In this document: positions 7,465 through 14,939 of the stretch, one piece after another | Position numbering within the stretch: the first letter of the stretch is position 1 | Layout: every line of letters begins with the position of its first letter | Origin: CF-46 sp963760735 | Lineage (GTDB): Bacteria > Chloroflexota > Limnocylindria > Limnocylindrales > CSP1-4 | Direction of reading: 5' to 3' | Assembly (NCBI GenBank): GCA_963760735.1 | Contig: CAVXEB010000007.1 | Span: 434,001 to 498,000, forward strand | DNA length: 64,000 nt | Translations under genes and position numbers: made by a program | The notes under the pieces: generated by a model | What the model was told of the DNA's origin: nothing | Seen by the model: the letters and a program-made list of their open reading frames with translations, nothing else | Databases searched by the model: none

Positions 7465-8670
7465 GTGGCAGGCGGCACCATCAGGTTCCAGGCCCAGAAT
7501 CCCGCGATCAGCGGCGACCGCAGCACGCACCTGAACGCCCGTGGCGTCCGGGTCAAGTCCGGCTGGTCGAACTGCACGGCGTTCGTGGCGGCGATGGGAG
7601 CCCAGTTCGACTCCGGGGTCAGCCTCACCGGAACCCAGGTTCGCAGGGAGAGCAGCGAGCCGGTCCCCGACTCCCACTCGCCCGGGCTGAGCCTGACCCA
7701 GGTCGCGGCGGTCCTGAGGCGCCACGGCGTTCGCCTGATCGTCCGGACCCCGATCGACTTCGACCGGCTCGACGCGCTCCGGCTCGCCGGCCACGCGATC
7801 GGGTTGCAGCTCTCGTACGCGCCGATCCAGCGCACGAAGTTCACGGGCGATCCCGCGTTCGACGGCGGACACATCGTCCTCTGGCTACCGAACGGCGACG
7901 TGTACGACCCGCTGCATGACCACCGCAGGGCGGGGATCGCGAGGGCTCCCGTCCGGATGCCCCGATCGATGCTCCGTGAGGCCGCCGGAGCCCTCCAGCT
8001 AGGCGGCGGCCGGCACGTCGGTCTCGGCCGGGCGTACGCCGGGATCTTCGCGAGCCGGCATCCGGCCGGCGCGGGCGGCGGGGGCGGGGGCGGTGTCCAT
8101 GGGGCGGTCCATCACCCCGGCGGCACCCACCACCCGCCGGCGGCCGGGCGGCCCGGCGTGCCCTTCCGGGTCGTGGTGCCGGTTGCGCTGGTTCGGTCGT
8201 CGCCCGGCGGAGTTCCGGGCAAGGGCAACGTCGTCGGGCGGCTGCAGCGCGGGGCCCGCGTCGCGGTGTTCGGGACGACGAAGCGCGGCCAGCCGGTGAG
8301 CGGCAACCGGATCTGGCACCAGGTCGATCGTGGCGGGCGGCGGTTCATGCACAGCTCGGTGATCGACCCGGCAGCGCGGACGACCCGCGGCATGACCGAC
8401 GACGAGGGCCCGGACGTCCTCGCGATCCAGGTCGACGACCCCGACGCTCCGGGGCCCGACCAGGACGATGTCCTCGACGGACCGTTCGACGAGGACATCG
8501 ACAGCGGCGGTCCCGACGACCTCGAGCTCGAAGGCGAGCTCGACCTCCAGCCTGCCGACCCGATCGAGCCGCCCCCGAAGAACGATGCGATCGAGGAGGA
8601 GAGCGCCGATTCGATCGAGGAACCCGCGGACGGCGGCACGGCCGACCCGCCGATCACGCCGGCGCCCTGA
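7465..8670 (+). CDS. C39-like cysteine-peptidase-fold protein with SH3 domain and acidic C-terminal tail
   Basis: 401 aa, GTG 7465 preceded by GGGGGAG. Residues about 25-165 look like a papain/C39 fold: WSNCTAF supplies a candidate nucleophile Cys, GGHIVLWLPNGDVYDPLHD a candidate His and Asp. A Gly/His/Pro linker (about 190-235) leads to an SH3b-like domain (about 232-300: VVPVALVRSSPG, GNVVGRLQRGARVAVFG, RRFMHSSVI). The last 90 residues are strongly acidic. No signal peptide is seen, so it may be cytosolic or exported by a non-Sec route. Substrate unknown. Confidence 0.6.
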   Translation: MAGGTIRFQAQNPAISGDRSTHLNARGVRVKSGWSNCTAFVAAMGAQFDSGVSLTGTQVRRESSEPVPDSHSPGLSLTQVAAVLRRHGVRLIVRTPIDFDRLDALRLAGHAIGLQLSYAPIQRTKFTGDPAFDGGHIVLWLPNGDVYDPLHDHRRAGIARAPVRMPRSMLREAAGALQLGGGRHVGLGRAYAGIFASRHPAGAGGGGGGGVHGAVHHPGGTHHPPAAGRPGVPFRVVVPVALVRSSPGGVPGKGNVVGRLQRGARVAVFGTTKRGQPVSGNRIWHQVDRGGRRFMHSSVIDPAARTTRGMTDDEGPDVLAIQVDDPDAPGPDQDDVLDGPFDEDIDSGGPDDLELEGELDLQPADPIEPPPKNDAIEEESADSIEEPADGGTADPPITPAP

Positions 8671-8699
8671 GGGCCCCGGGAGACGTGGACCCGTCCGCC

Positions 8700-8755
8700 T
8701 TGTGACGCGGCCCGGACCGGCAACTACAATCGCCCCGACGACGACCACCGTCGTC
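8700..8755 (+). promoter_or_regulatory. Promoter-like site with a hairpin at the expected transcription start
   Basis: TTGTGA (8700-8705) and TACAAT (8725-8730) are separated by 19 bp. Just downstream GACGACG (8737-8743) and CGTCGTC (8749-8755) can pair. The gene it would serve starts about 140 nt further on. Confidence 0.4.
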
Positions 8756-8896
8756 CACCGAAGTCTCAGGCGCGCGCGCTCGGCAGCTCCGGGCGTGTGA
8801 GACCAGGATCGAGGCAGGCGATCGGTGCCCACGGGGACGGGCCGGCGATCGCCGAGGTGCCGGAGCAGGCGCCGGCACGCAGGGGTGAGGAAGCCG

Positions 8897-9508
8897 GTGA
8901 TCCTACGCGTCGTTGACGGCACGATTCCCGCCGGGCAGCTCGAGGAGATCCGAGTCGCACTGGAGCGGGACTACGTCCCCACCGCGATGCGGACGCCCGG
9001 GCTGGAGCGCTACATCGTAGCCACACGTCCGGCGGACGGCGGGGACCAGCTCGCGATGCTGACCGTCTGGGCCGACCTCGATTCGGCGCTTCGTGCGTAC
9101 GGCGGCAACCTCGGGGCCGTCGCGACGCTCGACGGGATCGGCCACGGCGAGGTCCTCGAGCATGTCGACTACTACGAGGTCGATGAAGGCGAGTCGCGCC
9201 GCCTGCCGGGCGTTCCGAAGTTCCTCCGGCTGTCGACCGGGTCCGTGGGTCGCGGCCTGGATGCCGACATCCAGCGGGATCTCCGCGAGCGCCTCGCGGA
9301 CCTCGGGCCGGAGATCGTCGACGCCTACGTCGGGCGGCGGGTCAAGGGCCCGTTCGTCGAGATCGCCCTCGCCTCGGCCTGGCTCCGCCCACCGGCCGAT
9401 CGCTCGCTCGACGACCCGCTGTGGCCGGACCTCTCGGAGTTCTTCGAGACCTTCGGGATCCGCGTGCTCGAGGTCCTCCTCGAGGGCGCACCGCCCGGTC
9501 GGGGCTGA
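8897..9508 (+). CDS. Conserved hypothetical protein, possible ferredoxin-like alpha+beta barrel
   Basis: 203 aa from GTG 8897, chosen because GGTGAGG (8884-8890) lies 6 nt upstream; GTG 8885 and GTG 8825 are in-frame alternatives. The first half (VILRVVDGTIPAGQLEEIR, then GLERYIVATRPADGG and LAMLTVWADLDSALRAYGG) resembles antibiotic-biosynthesis-monooxygenase-type dimeric barrels. The second half (FLRLSTGSVGRGLDADIQRDLRERL, IALASAWLRPP) repeats the pattern, so it may be a tandem barrel. No signal peptide or helix-rich region. Function not recognised. Confidence 0.55.
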   Translation: MILRVVDGTIPAGQLEEIRVALERDYVPTAMRTPGLERYIVATRPADGGDQLAMLTVWADLDSALRAYGGNLGAVATLDGIGHGEVLEHVDYYEVDEGESRRLPGVPKFLRLSTGSVGRGLDADIQRDLRERLADLGPEIVDAYVGRRVKGPFVEIALASAWLRPPADRSLDDPLWPDLSEFFETFGIRVLEVLLEGAPPGRG

Positions 9509-9654
9509 GCCACCGCGGGAGCGGATCGCCACGCTCCTGCAAGCCCGAACCGGGCCTTCGGTGGCGTCGCTGACCCGGCGCCGGTCCTAGCCTCGGAGCA
9601 CGGCGGTCGGCGTCGCCGTCCGCGCGCCGTCCGGATCGCCGACGGAGGACCTCG

Positions 9655-10296
9655 ATGGCGACCAAGACCCGCCGCCGCTCGTTCGGTGGCAACGGCTCCC
9701 ACCCGACCCCGCGCTCCACCGAAGGCGGTTCGCGCCGGCGCCTGTCCGCCGAGCCGCGCCTCGGTCAGCGCGCACCCGAGATCCAGCGATACGGATCGCT
9801 CCGCCAGCTGCCGATCGCCCTCTCCGCCCAGGCGCGGACCGAGAGCTGCCAGCTCCTGAACGAGATCCTCGCCGACACCGACGTCCTGTACGCCCTCTAC
9901 AAGAAGTCGCACTGGAACGTGGCCGGGCCGACTTTCTACCAGCTCCATCTGTTGTTCGACAAGCACGCCGAGGAGCAGCTGGAACTTGTCGACATGCTCG
10001 CCGAGCGCGTCCAGATGCTCGGCGGGATCAGCGTCGGCGACCCCCGTCACGCAGCGGAGCTGACGACGATCCCGCGGCCGCCGGACGGCGCCGAGGAGGT
10101 GCCGGTGATCCTGGATCGGCTGCTGGACGCACACGAGACGATCATCGAGAAGGTCCGGGCGGGACTCGATGCCACCGAGGCATCGAAGGACTGGGGCTCC
10201 AACGACCTCCTGATGGGCGACGTCCTCCGACGCCACGAGATGCAGGTCTGGTTCCTGTCCGAGCACATCGTCGACGTGCCGCTCGTCGAGGCGTAG
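9655..10296 (+). CDS. dps: Dps-family ferritin-like DNA-protection protein
   Basis: 213 aa, ATG 9655 after GGAGG. The ferritin-like four-helix bundle spans about residues 50-210. The family signature is present: LYKKSHWNVAGPTFYQLHLLFDKHAEEQ gives the His, Asp and Glu of the intersubunit ferroxidase site. An N-terminal tail of about 45 residues rich in Arg/Lys precedes the bundle, like the DNA-binding tails of mycobacterial and Deinococcus Dps. It would oxidise and store iron and coat DNA under stress. Single gene with its own leader. Confidence 0.93.
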   Translation: MATKTRRRSFGGNGSHPTPRSTEGGSRRRLSAEPRLGQRAPEIQRYGSLRQLPIALSAQARTESCQLLNEILADTDVLYALYKKSHWNVAGPTFYQLHLLFDKHAEEQLELVDMLAERVQMLGGISVGDPRHAAELTTIPRPPDGAEEVPVILDRLLDAHETIIEKVRAGLDATEASKDWGSNDLLMGDVLRRHEMQVWFLSEHIVDVPLVEA

Positions 10297-10414
10297 GCGC
10301 GGCGCCCGGCAAGGGAGGCGTCCCGGCGATCCTTGTCGCCACCCAGATCGGGCGGCAACATGCATGACGAGCCAGGGTTCTGCGCCTGGCACGAGCCGCC
10401 GCGGCGGTGCCTGC

Positions 10415-10420
10415 TACGCT
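10415..10420 (+). promoter_or_regulatory. -10-like box (TACGCT) 7 nt before a GTG start
   Basis: Spacing to GTG 10428 predicts a leaderless mRNA. The sequence context is nearly the same as at 12155-12170 (CTGCTANGCT, then 7 nt and GTGAC). Confidence 0.4.
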
Positions 10421-10427
10421 CGCCGGC

Positions 10428-12131
10428 GTGACCACGACCGAACGGACGGCGGCACAGCTGCTCGTCGAGTGTCTCGCCGCCGAGGGCTGCGAGTACGTCT
10501 TCTCCGTGCCGGGCGAGGAGACGATGGACATCCTCGACGCCCTCGGCTCGGCGGGCGACGCGCCGCGCCACGTGACCACCCGCCACGAGCAGGGTGCGGC
10601 GTTCATGGCCGATGTGTACGGACGCCTCACGGGGCGAGCCGCCGTCGCGATGGCGACGCTCGGACCTGGCGCGACCAACCTCATCACCGGGGTCGCCGAT
10701 GCCTTCCTCGATCACGCGCCGATGGTCGCGATCACCGGCCAGGCCAGCTCGGACAAGCTCCACAAGGAGGCCCACCAGGTCGTCGACATCGTCCGGATGT
10801 TCGAGCCGGTGACGAAGTGGAACACCCGCGTCGAGCGGGTCGAGGCCATCCCGGAGATCGTCCGCAAGGCCTTCCGCGTCGCCGTCCTCGAGAAGCCCGG
10901 GCCGACCCACATCGAGCTCCCCGAGAACCTCGCAGCGGCCCACGTCGCGGACACGGCGCGGCCGCTCCTGCCGGGCCGGACGTACTTCCCGGAGCCGACC
11001 GACGAGGCGATCGCCCGCGCCGCCGAGCTGATCGCGACCTCCCAGCGGCCGCTCGTCCTGGCCGGGAACGGGGTCCTCCGGCGGCGCGCCGCGCCCGAGC
11101 TGCGGGCCTTCGCCCGGGGGCTGCACGTCCCGGTCGCCGTGACGTTCATGGGCAAGGGCGCGCTCGACGACCGATCCCACCTGAGCCTGATGGCCGTCGG
11201 GCTGCAGGCCCGCGACCACGTGCTGTCGGGGTTCGACCGAGCCGACCTCGTCATCTGCATCGGCTACGACCTGGTCGAGTACGCACCGGCCCGCTGGAAC
11301 CCGGACGGTCGGAAACGGATCGTCCACATCGACACGCAGCCCGCCGAGGTCGACGCGCAGTACCGGCCGGAGGTCGAGCTCGTCGGCGACATCGACGGAA
11401 GCCTCCGGCGGCTCCTCGCCGCGGTCCAGCCCCGCGGGATCAGCGGCCGCGACGCCGGGGAGCGGCACGAGGCGCGCGAGACCCTCGTCCACGCGGACCT
11501 CCGGACCGCCCTCCTGGAGGAGCTCGCCGGGAGTGCCGGCTCGTCGGACGCCGCCCTGCCGATCACACCGCAGCGGGCGATCGCCGATCTCCGCGAGGCG
11601 CTCGGTCCGGACGACATCGTCGTGTCCGACGTCGGCGCCCACAAGGTCTGGGTCGCCCGCCTGTACCAGACCTACGAGCCGAACACCGTGATCATCTCGA
11701 ACGGTTTCGCCGCGATGGGCATCTCGGTCCCGGGCGCGATCGCGGCCAAGCTCGTCCATCCGGACCGGAAGGTCGTCGCGCTGTGCGGCGACGGCGGCTT
11801 CCTGATGAACAGCCAGGAGCTCGAGACCGCGAAGCGGATCGGGGCGAACGTCACCGTCGTCGTGTGGCGTGACGACGGCTACGGCCTGATCGACTGGAAG
11901 CAGCGGAACGAGTTCGGCCGCCCGTTCGGCGTCGAGTTCGGCAACCCGGACTTCGTCGCCTACGCCGAGTCGTTCGGGATCGCCGGCTTCCGGCCCGACT
12001 CCGCCGCCGACCTGCTGCCGACGCTCCGTCGGGCGCTGGACGTCGAGGGACCCGCCCTCGTCGAGGTCCCGATCGACTACCGCGAGAATCTCCGGCTCAC
12101 CGAGCACCTCGGCGCCCTGTCCGGGGCCTGA
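10428..12131 (+). CDS. Acetolactate synthase large-subunit-like ThDP enzyme
   Basis: 567 aa, GTG 10428 (GTG 10407 is an alternative). All three domains of the POX/ALS family are present: pyrimidine-binding with catalytic Glu in TTRHEQGAAFMADVYGR, a central FAD/nucleotide domain, and the ThDP-Mg domain with ALCGDGGFLMNSQELETAKR and VVVWRDDGYGLIDWK. LGPGATNLITGVADAFLDHAPMVAITGQ is the ALS flavin/loop region. It probably condenses pyruvate to acetolactate, or is a related carboligase. No ilvN regulatory subunit or ilvC lies nearby, so a catabolic AlsS-like role is as likely as branched-chain biosynthesis. Confidence 0.85.
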   Translation: MTTTERTAAQLLVECLAAEGCEYVFSVPGEETMDILDALGSAGDAPRHVTTRHEQGAAFMADVYGRLTGRAAVAMATLGPGATNLITGVADAFLDHAPMVAITGQASSDKLHKEAHQVVDIVRMFEPVTKWNTRVERVEAIPEIVRKAFRVAVLEKPGPTHIELPENLAAAHVADTARPLLPGRTYFPEPTDEAIARAAELIATSQRPLVLAGNGVLRRRAAPELRAFARGLHVPVAVTFMGKGALDDRSHLSLMAVGLQARDHVLSGFDRADLVICIGYDLVEYAPARWNPDGRKRIVHIDTQPAEVDAQYRPEVELVGDIDGSLRRLLAAVQPRGISGRDAGERHEARETLVHADLRTALLEELAGSAGSSDAALPITPQRAIADLREALGPDDIVVSDVGAHKVWVARLYQTYEPNTVIISNGFAAMGISVPGAIAAKLVHPDRKVVALCGDGGFLMNSQELETAKRIGANVTVVVWRDDGYGLIDWKQRNEFGRPFGVEFGNPDFVAYAESFGIAGFRPDSAADLLPTLRRALDVEGPALVEVPIDYRENLRLTEHLGALSGA

Positions 12132-12154
12132 CGGTAGCAGCCGCGAGCCGCTGC

Positions 12155-12160
12155 TAGGCT
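12155..12160 (+). promoter_or_regulatory. -10-like box (TAGGCT) 7 nt before a GTG start
   Basis: TAGGCT then 7 nt to GTG 12168; same geometry as the upstream gene and consistent with leaderless translation. Confidence 0.4.
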
Positions 12161-12167
12161 CCGCCGC

Positions 12168-12926
12168 GTGACGGCGCCCCGGCCCTCCCCTGCCCGCGCG
12201 TTCCTGGCCCGGATGTTCACGATGCCGAGCTACCCGCCGGACGAGCGCGACCTGCGGACGTTCCGACTCGCCGGACTCGAGCTGCCGGTCCGCTCGACCG
12301 TCGTCGTCGTCGCGACGATCCTGATCGTGATCTTCGACTTCCAGCGGACCCTGATCCCGGACGAACTCCTGCGCTACGACCGGAACCCAGGCGAGCAGCG
12401 GCTCCAGGCGTTGAGTCGGGTCGTCCTCTTCCTCGTCGTGCCGATGCTGATCATCCTCGTCGGGTTCCGCGACCGGCCGGGCCGCTACGGGCTCCGGCTC
12501 GGCGACTGGCGCTGGGGCCTCGGCCTGGCGGTCGCCGGCGCGGTCGTCATGACGCCGATTGTCCTCGTCCTCGCGGCGCAGCCGGACTACCGCGCCTACT
12601 ACGCCCCGTCGGACGAGCCGCTGCCGAGCCTCCTCGTCACGAACGTGCTCGACCTGTTCTCCACGGAGTTCCTGTACCGGGGCTTCCTGATGCTCGCGCT
12701 GGCCCGCGTGTTCGGGCCGATCGCCCTCGTGATCGCGCTCTTCCCGTTCACTCTGACCCACCTCACGAAGCCGGAGACTGAGCTGCTCTCGACGTTCATC
12801 GGCGGCGCGATCTACGGCTGGGTGACGTGGCGAACCGGCTCGATCCTGTGGGGCGCCGCGGCCCACGTCTACATCGTGACGCTCGTGATCGTCGCCGCCG
12901 GCGCGGGACTCGTGGGGACTGCCTGA
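12168..12926 (+). CDS. CPBP (Rce1-like) family intramembrane protein, altered motif 1
   Basis: 252 aa with about six to seven hydrophobic segments (about 42-60, 83-100, 116-138, 155-170, 180-197, 208-222, 228-250). The CPBP motif 1 (EExxxR) reads STEFLYRG, so Thr166 replaces the first, catalytic Glu while E167 and R171 remain; motif 2 (FxxxH) is FTLTH with H198. The family contains intramembrane glutamate proteases and proteins with lost activity. The loss of the first Glu argues against normal protease activity. Role unknown; no operon partner. Confidence 0.7.
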   Translation: MTAPRPSPARAFLARMFTMPSYPPDERDLRTFRLAGLELPVRSTVVVVATILIVIFDFQRTLIPDELLRYDRNPGEQRLQALSRVVLFLVVPMLIILVGFRDRPGRYGLRLGDWRWGLGLAVAGAVVMTPIVLVLAAQPDYRAYYAPSDEPLPSLLVTNVLDLFSTEFLYRGFLMLALARVFGPIALVIALFPFTLTHLTKPETELLSTFIGGAIYGWVTWRTGSILWGAAAHVYIVTLVIVAAGAGLVGTA

Positions 12927-13122
12927 CGATCCCGCTCATGCATGCACCCAGAGACTGCTCGCGCGAGTCCATGCGACTTCGTCGGGTGCCGTTCGCCCTG
13001 GGTTAGCCGCCCGCGGCTACCTTCCGATCCTGATGATCCGGAGCGGGACACGTCCACCCCGGCATCTGCGCCAGGAGTCTCCGGATGACTGGGTGATCGG
13101 TTCGCTGCCGGACTCCCCGAAC

Positions 13123-13857
13123 TCAGACCCGGAGCGGGTGCTCGAACAGCTCGCCATCGCGCAGCTCGAGGACCTGGTCGGCCACGTCGAGCATCACGGG
13201 GTCGTGGGTCGCGACGATCGCCGTGACGCCTTCCGTCCGGACCACATCGCGGAGCAGCAGCATGATCACGTGGCCGGTCTCGGAGTCGAGCTGGCCGGTC
13301 GGCTCGTCGGCGAGGAGGATGCGCGGCCGGTTGGCGAGGGCCCGGGCGATCGCGACCCGCTGCTGCTCGCCACCCGACAGCTCGTGGGGTCGGTGTTTCA
13401 TCCGCCCGCCCAGGCCGACCATCTCGAGCAGCTCCCGGACGCGCGCGTCGCGGACCTTGGCGTCGGCTTTGACGAGCCGGAGCGGGACCTCGACGTTCTC
13501 GGCCGCCGACAGGATCGGAACGAGCCCGAACGCCTGGAAGATGAACGCGACCGACCGACGACGGACGTCGACCAGCTCGTCCTCGCTCATCGCGCTGACC
13601 TCGTCGCCGTCGATGAACACCTGGCCCGACGTCGGGTGATCGAGGCCGCCGAGGATGTTCAGCAGCGTCGTCTTGCCGCTGCCGGACCGGCCGCGGACGG
13701 CGATCAGACGGCCGGGCTCGGCGGTCATGCTGACCCCACGGAGGGCGTGGATGATCGTGTCGCCCGACGGGTAGTCGCGGACGACGTCGACGGCCCGGAG
13801 GATGGGACCGTCGGGATCGGGATGGGCCATCCGGGGCGGGGCGTCGAGCGCGGTCAC
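13123..13857 (-). CDS. ABC transporter ATP-binding protein (LolD/MacB type)
   Basis: 244 aa. GTG 13857 overlaps the previous stop by 4 nt (GTGA). Walker A GRSGSGKTT, Q-loop FIFQAFGL, signature LSGGEQQR, Walker B ILLADEPTGQLD and the H-loop THDP are all intact. This type of ATPase powers FtsX-like permeases in lipoprotein release, peptide export or envelope remodelling (MacB, LolD, FtsE) rather than solute import. Last gene of the four-gene operon running left from 21077. Confidence 0.92.
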   Translation of the reverse strand: MTALDAPPRMAHPDPDGPILRAVDVVRDYPSGDTIIHALRGVSMTAEPGRLIAVRGRSGSGKTTLLNILGGLDHPTSGQVFIDGDEVSAMSEDELVDVRRRSVAFIFQAFGLVPILSAAENVEVPLRLVKADAKVRDARVRELLEMVGLGGRMKHRPHELSGGEQQRVAIARALANRPRILLADEPTGQLDSETGHVIMLLLRDVVRTEGVTAIVATHDPVMLDVADQVLELRDGELFEHPLRV

Positions 13858-14939
13858 GACGCGTCCTCCGGCGGGTTCGGGCGGCTCGGTGGGGTCGCGT
13901 CGACGTCCGGCCAGATCTCGACGTGGCCATCCTCGAGCCGGAGCCGGACCCGATCCTTCAGCCCGAGCGCGGCGACGTGCGACTTCGGCAGCTGGAGCCG
14001 CCCGGCCCGATCGAGCACCGCGTACTCCTCGCTGATCAGGGTGTGCTCGCCGGTGTCCGAGACCGCGCTGCGACGGACCGTCTCGGTCGACGTCCGGCCG
14101 TCCCGGATCGCGACCGTCCGCTGGACCTGCTCGGACACGAGCGCGTCGTGGGTGACGATCACGATCGTCGTTCCGAGCTCCTCGTTGACCCGTCGCAGCA
14201 GGGAGAAGACCTCGTGCGAGGTCGTCGTGTCCAGCTCGCCTGTGGGCTCGTCGGCGAACAGGACCTCCGGCTCGTTGGCGAGGGCAACCGCGATCGCGAC
14301 CCGCTGCTGCTCGCCGCCGGACAGGCGCTCCGGGCGGTGGTCGAGCCGCTCGCCCAGCGCGACCAGCTCGAGCAGCAGCCGCGCCCGCTCGGGGCGCTTC
14401 GGCCGTCCGTCGAGCGTCATCGGCAGCTCGACGTTCTCCTGGGAAGTCAGGTACGGCAGCAGGTTCCGGGCCGTCTGCTGCCAGATCATCCCGACGACGC
14501 GGCGGCGGTAGCGCGTCCGCTCGCGGCGGCCCATCTGCCCCAGGTCGTGGCCGGCGACGACCGCCCGTCCGGCCGACGGCGTGTCGAGCCCACCGAGGAT
14601 GTTCAGCAGCGTCGACTTGCCGCTGCCCGACGCACCGACGATCGCGATCATCTCGCCCACGCTGACGACCAGATCCAGCCCCTGGAGCGCGACGACCTCC
14701 AGGTCGGCGACCTTGTAGATCCGGACGAGGCCCTCGCAGACAATCTGGCGGCCGTCGACCGCCAGGCGCGGACGCCGGGGATCGGGGCCGCTGGAGCGCA
14801 GGAGATGCTCCACCGAGGAGCCGCCGACCAGGCCGCCGGGCGGCAGGTCGATGACCTCGGTCTCCGTGACGAGGTCTCCGTCGTTCGCGTGCGCGGCACC
14901 CGACTTCGTCGCGGCGCGGCCCTCCCGTCCGGTTCTCAA
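13854..14939 (-). CDS. ABC transporter ATP-binding protein fused to a C-terminal AbrB/SpoVT-like domain
   Basis: 361 aa. TTG 14939 is supported by its 4-nt overlap with the preceding stop (TTGA). Residues about 65-285 form the ATPase: GASGSGKST, IWQQTARNL, LSGGEQQR, VLFADEPTGELD and THDA. Residues about 308-350 read AVLDRAGRLQLPKSHVAALGLKD and VRLRLEDGHVEIWP, the swapped-hairpin pattern of SpoVT-AbrB domains (usually DNA-binding or oligomerising). The first 60 residues are disordered. The fusion suggests dimerisation or self-regulation of the operon; which one is unknown. Confidence 0.85.
   Translation of the reverse strand: MRTGREGRAATKSGAAHANDGDLVTETEVIDLPPGGLVGGSSVEHLLRSSGPDPRRPRLAVDGRQIVCEGLVRIYKVADLEVVALQGLDLVVSVGEMIAIVGASGSGKSTLLNILGGLDTPSAGRAVVAGHDLGQMGRRERTRYRRRVVGMIWQQTARNLLPYLTSQENVELPMTLDGRPKRPERARLLLELVALGERLDHRPERLSGGEQQRVAIAVALANEPEVLFADEPTGELDTTTSHEVFSLLRRVNEELGTTIVIVTHDALVSEQVQRTVAIRDGRTSTETVRRSAVSDTGEHTLISEEYAVLDRAGRLQLPKSHVAALGLKDRVRLRLEDGHVEIWPDVDATPPSRPNPPEDAS

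Noticed and set aside
10047..12866. 939-residue minus-strand frame
   Set aside because: Antisense to Dps, the ALS-like enzyme and the CPBP gene; no recognisable domain.
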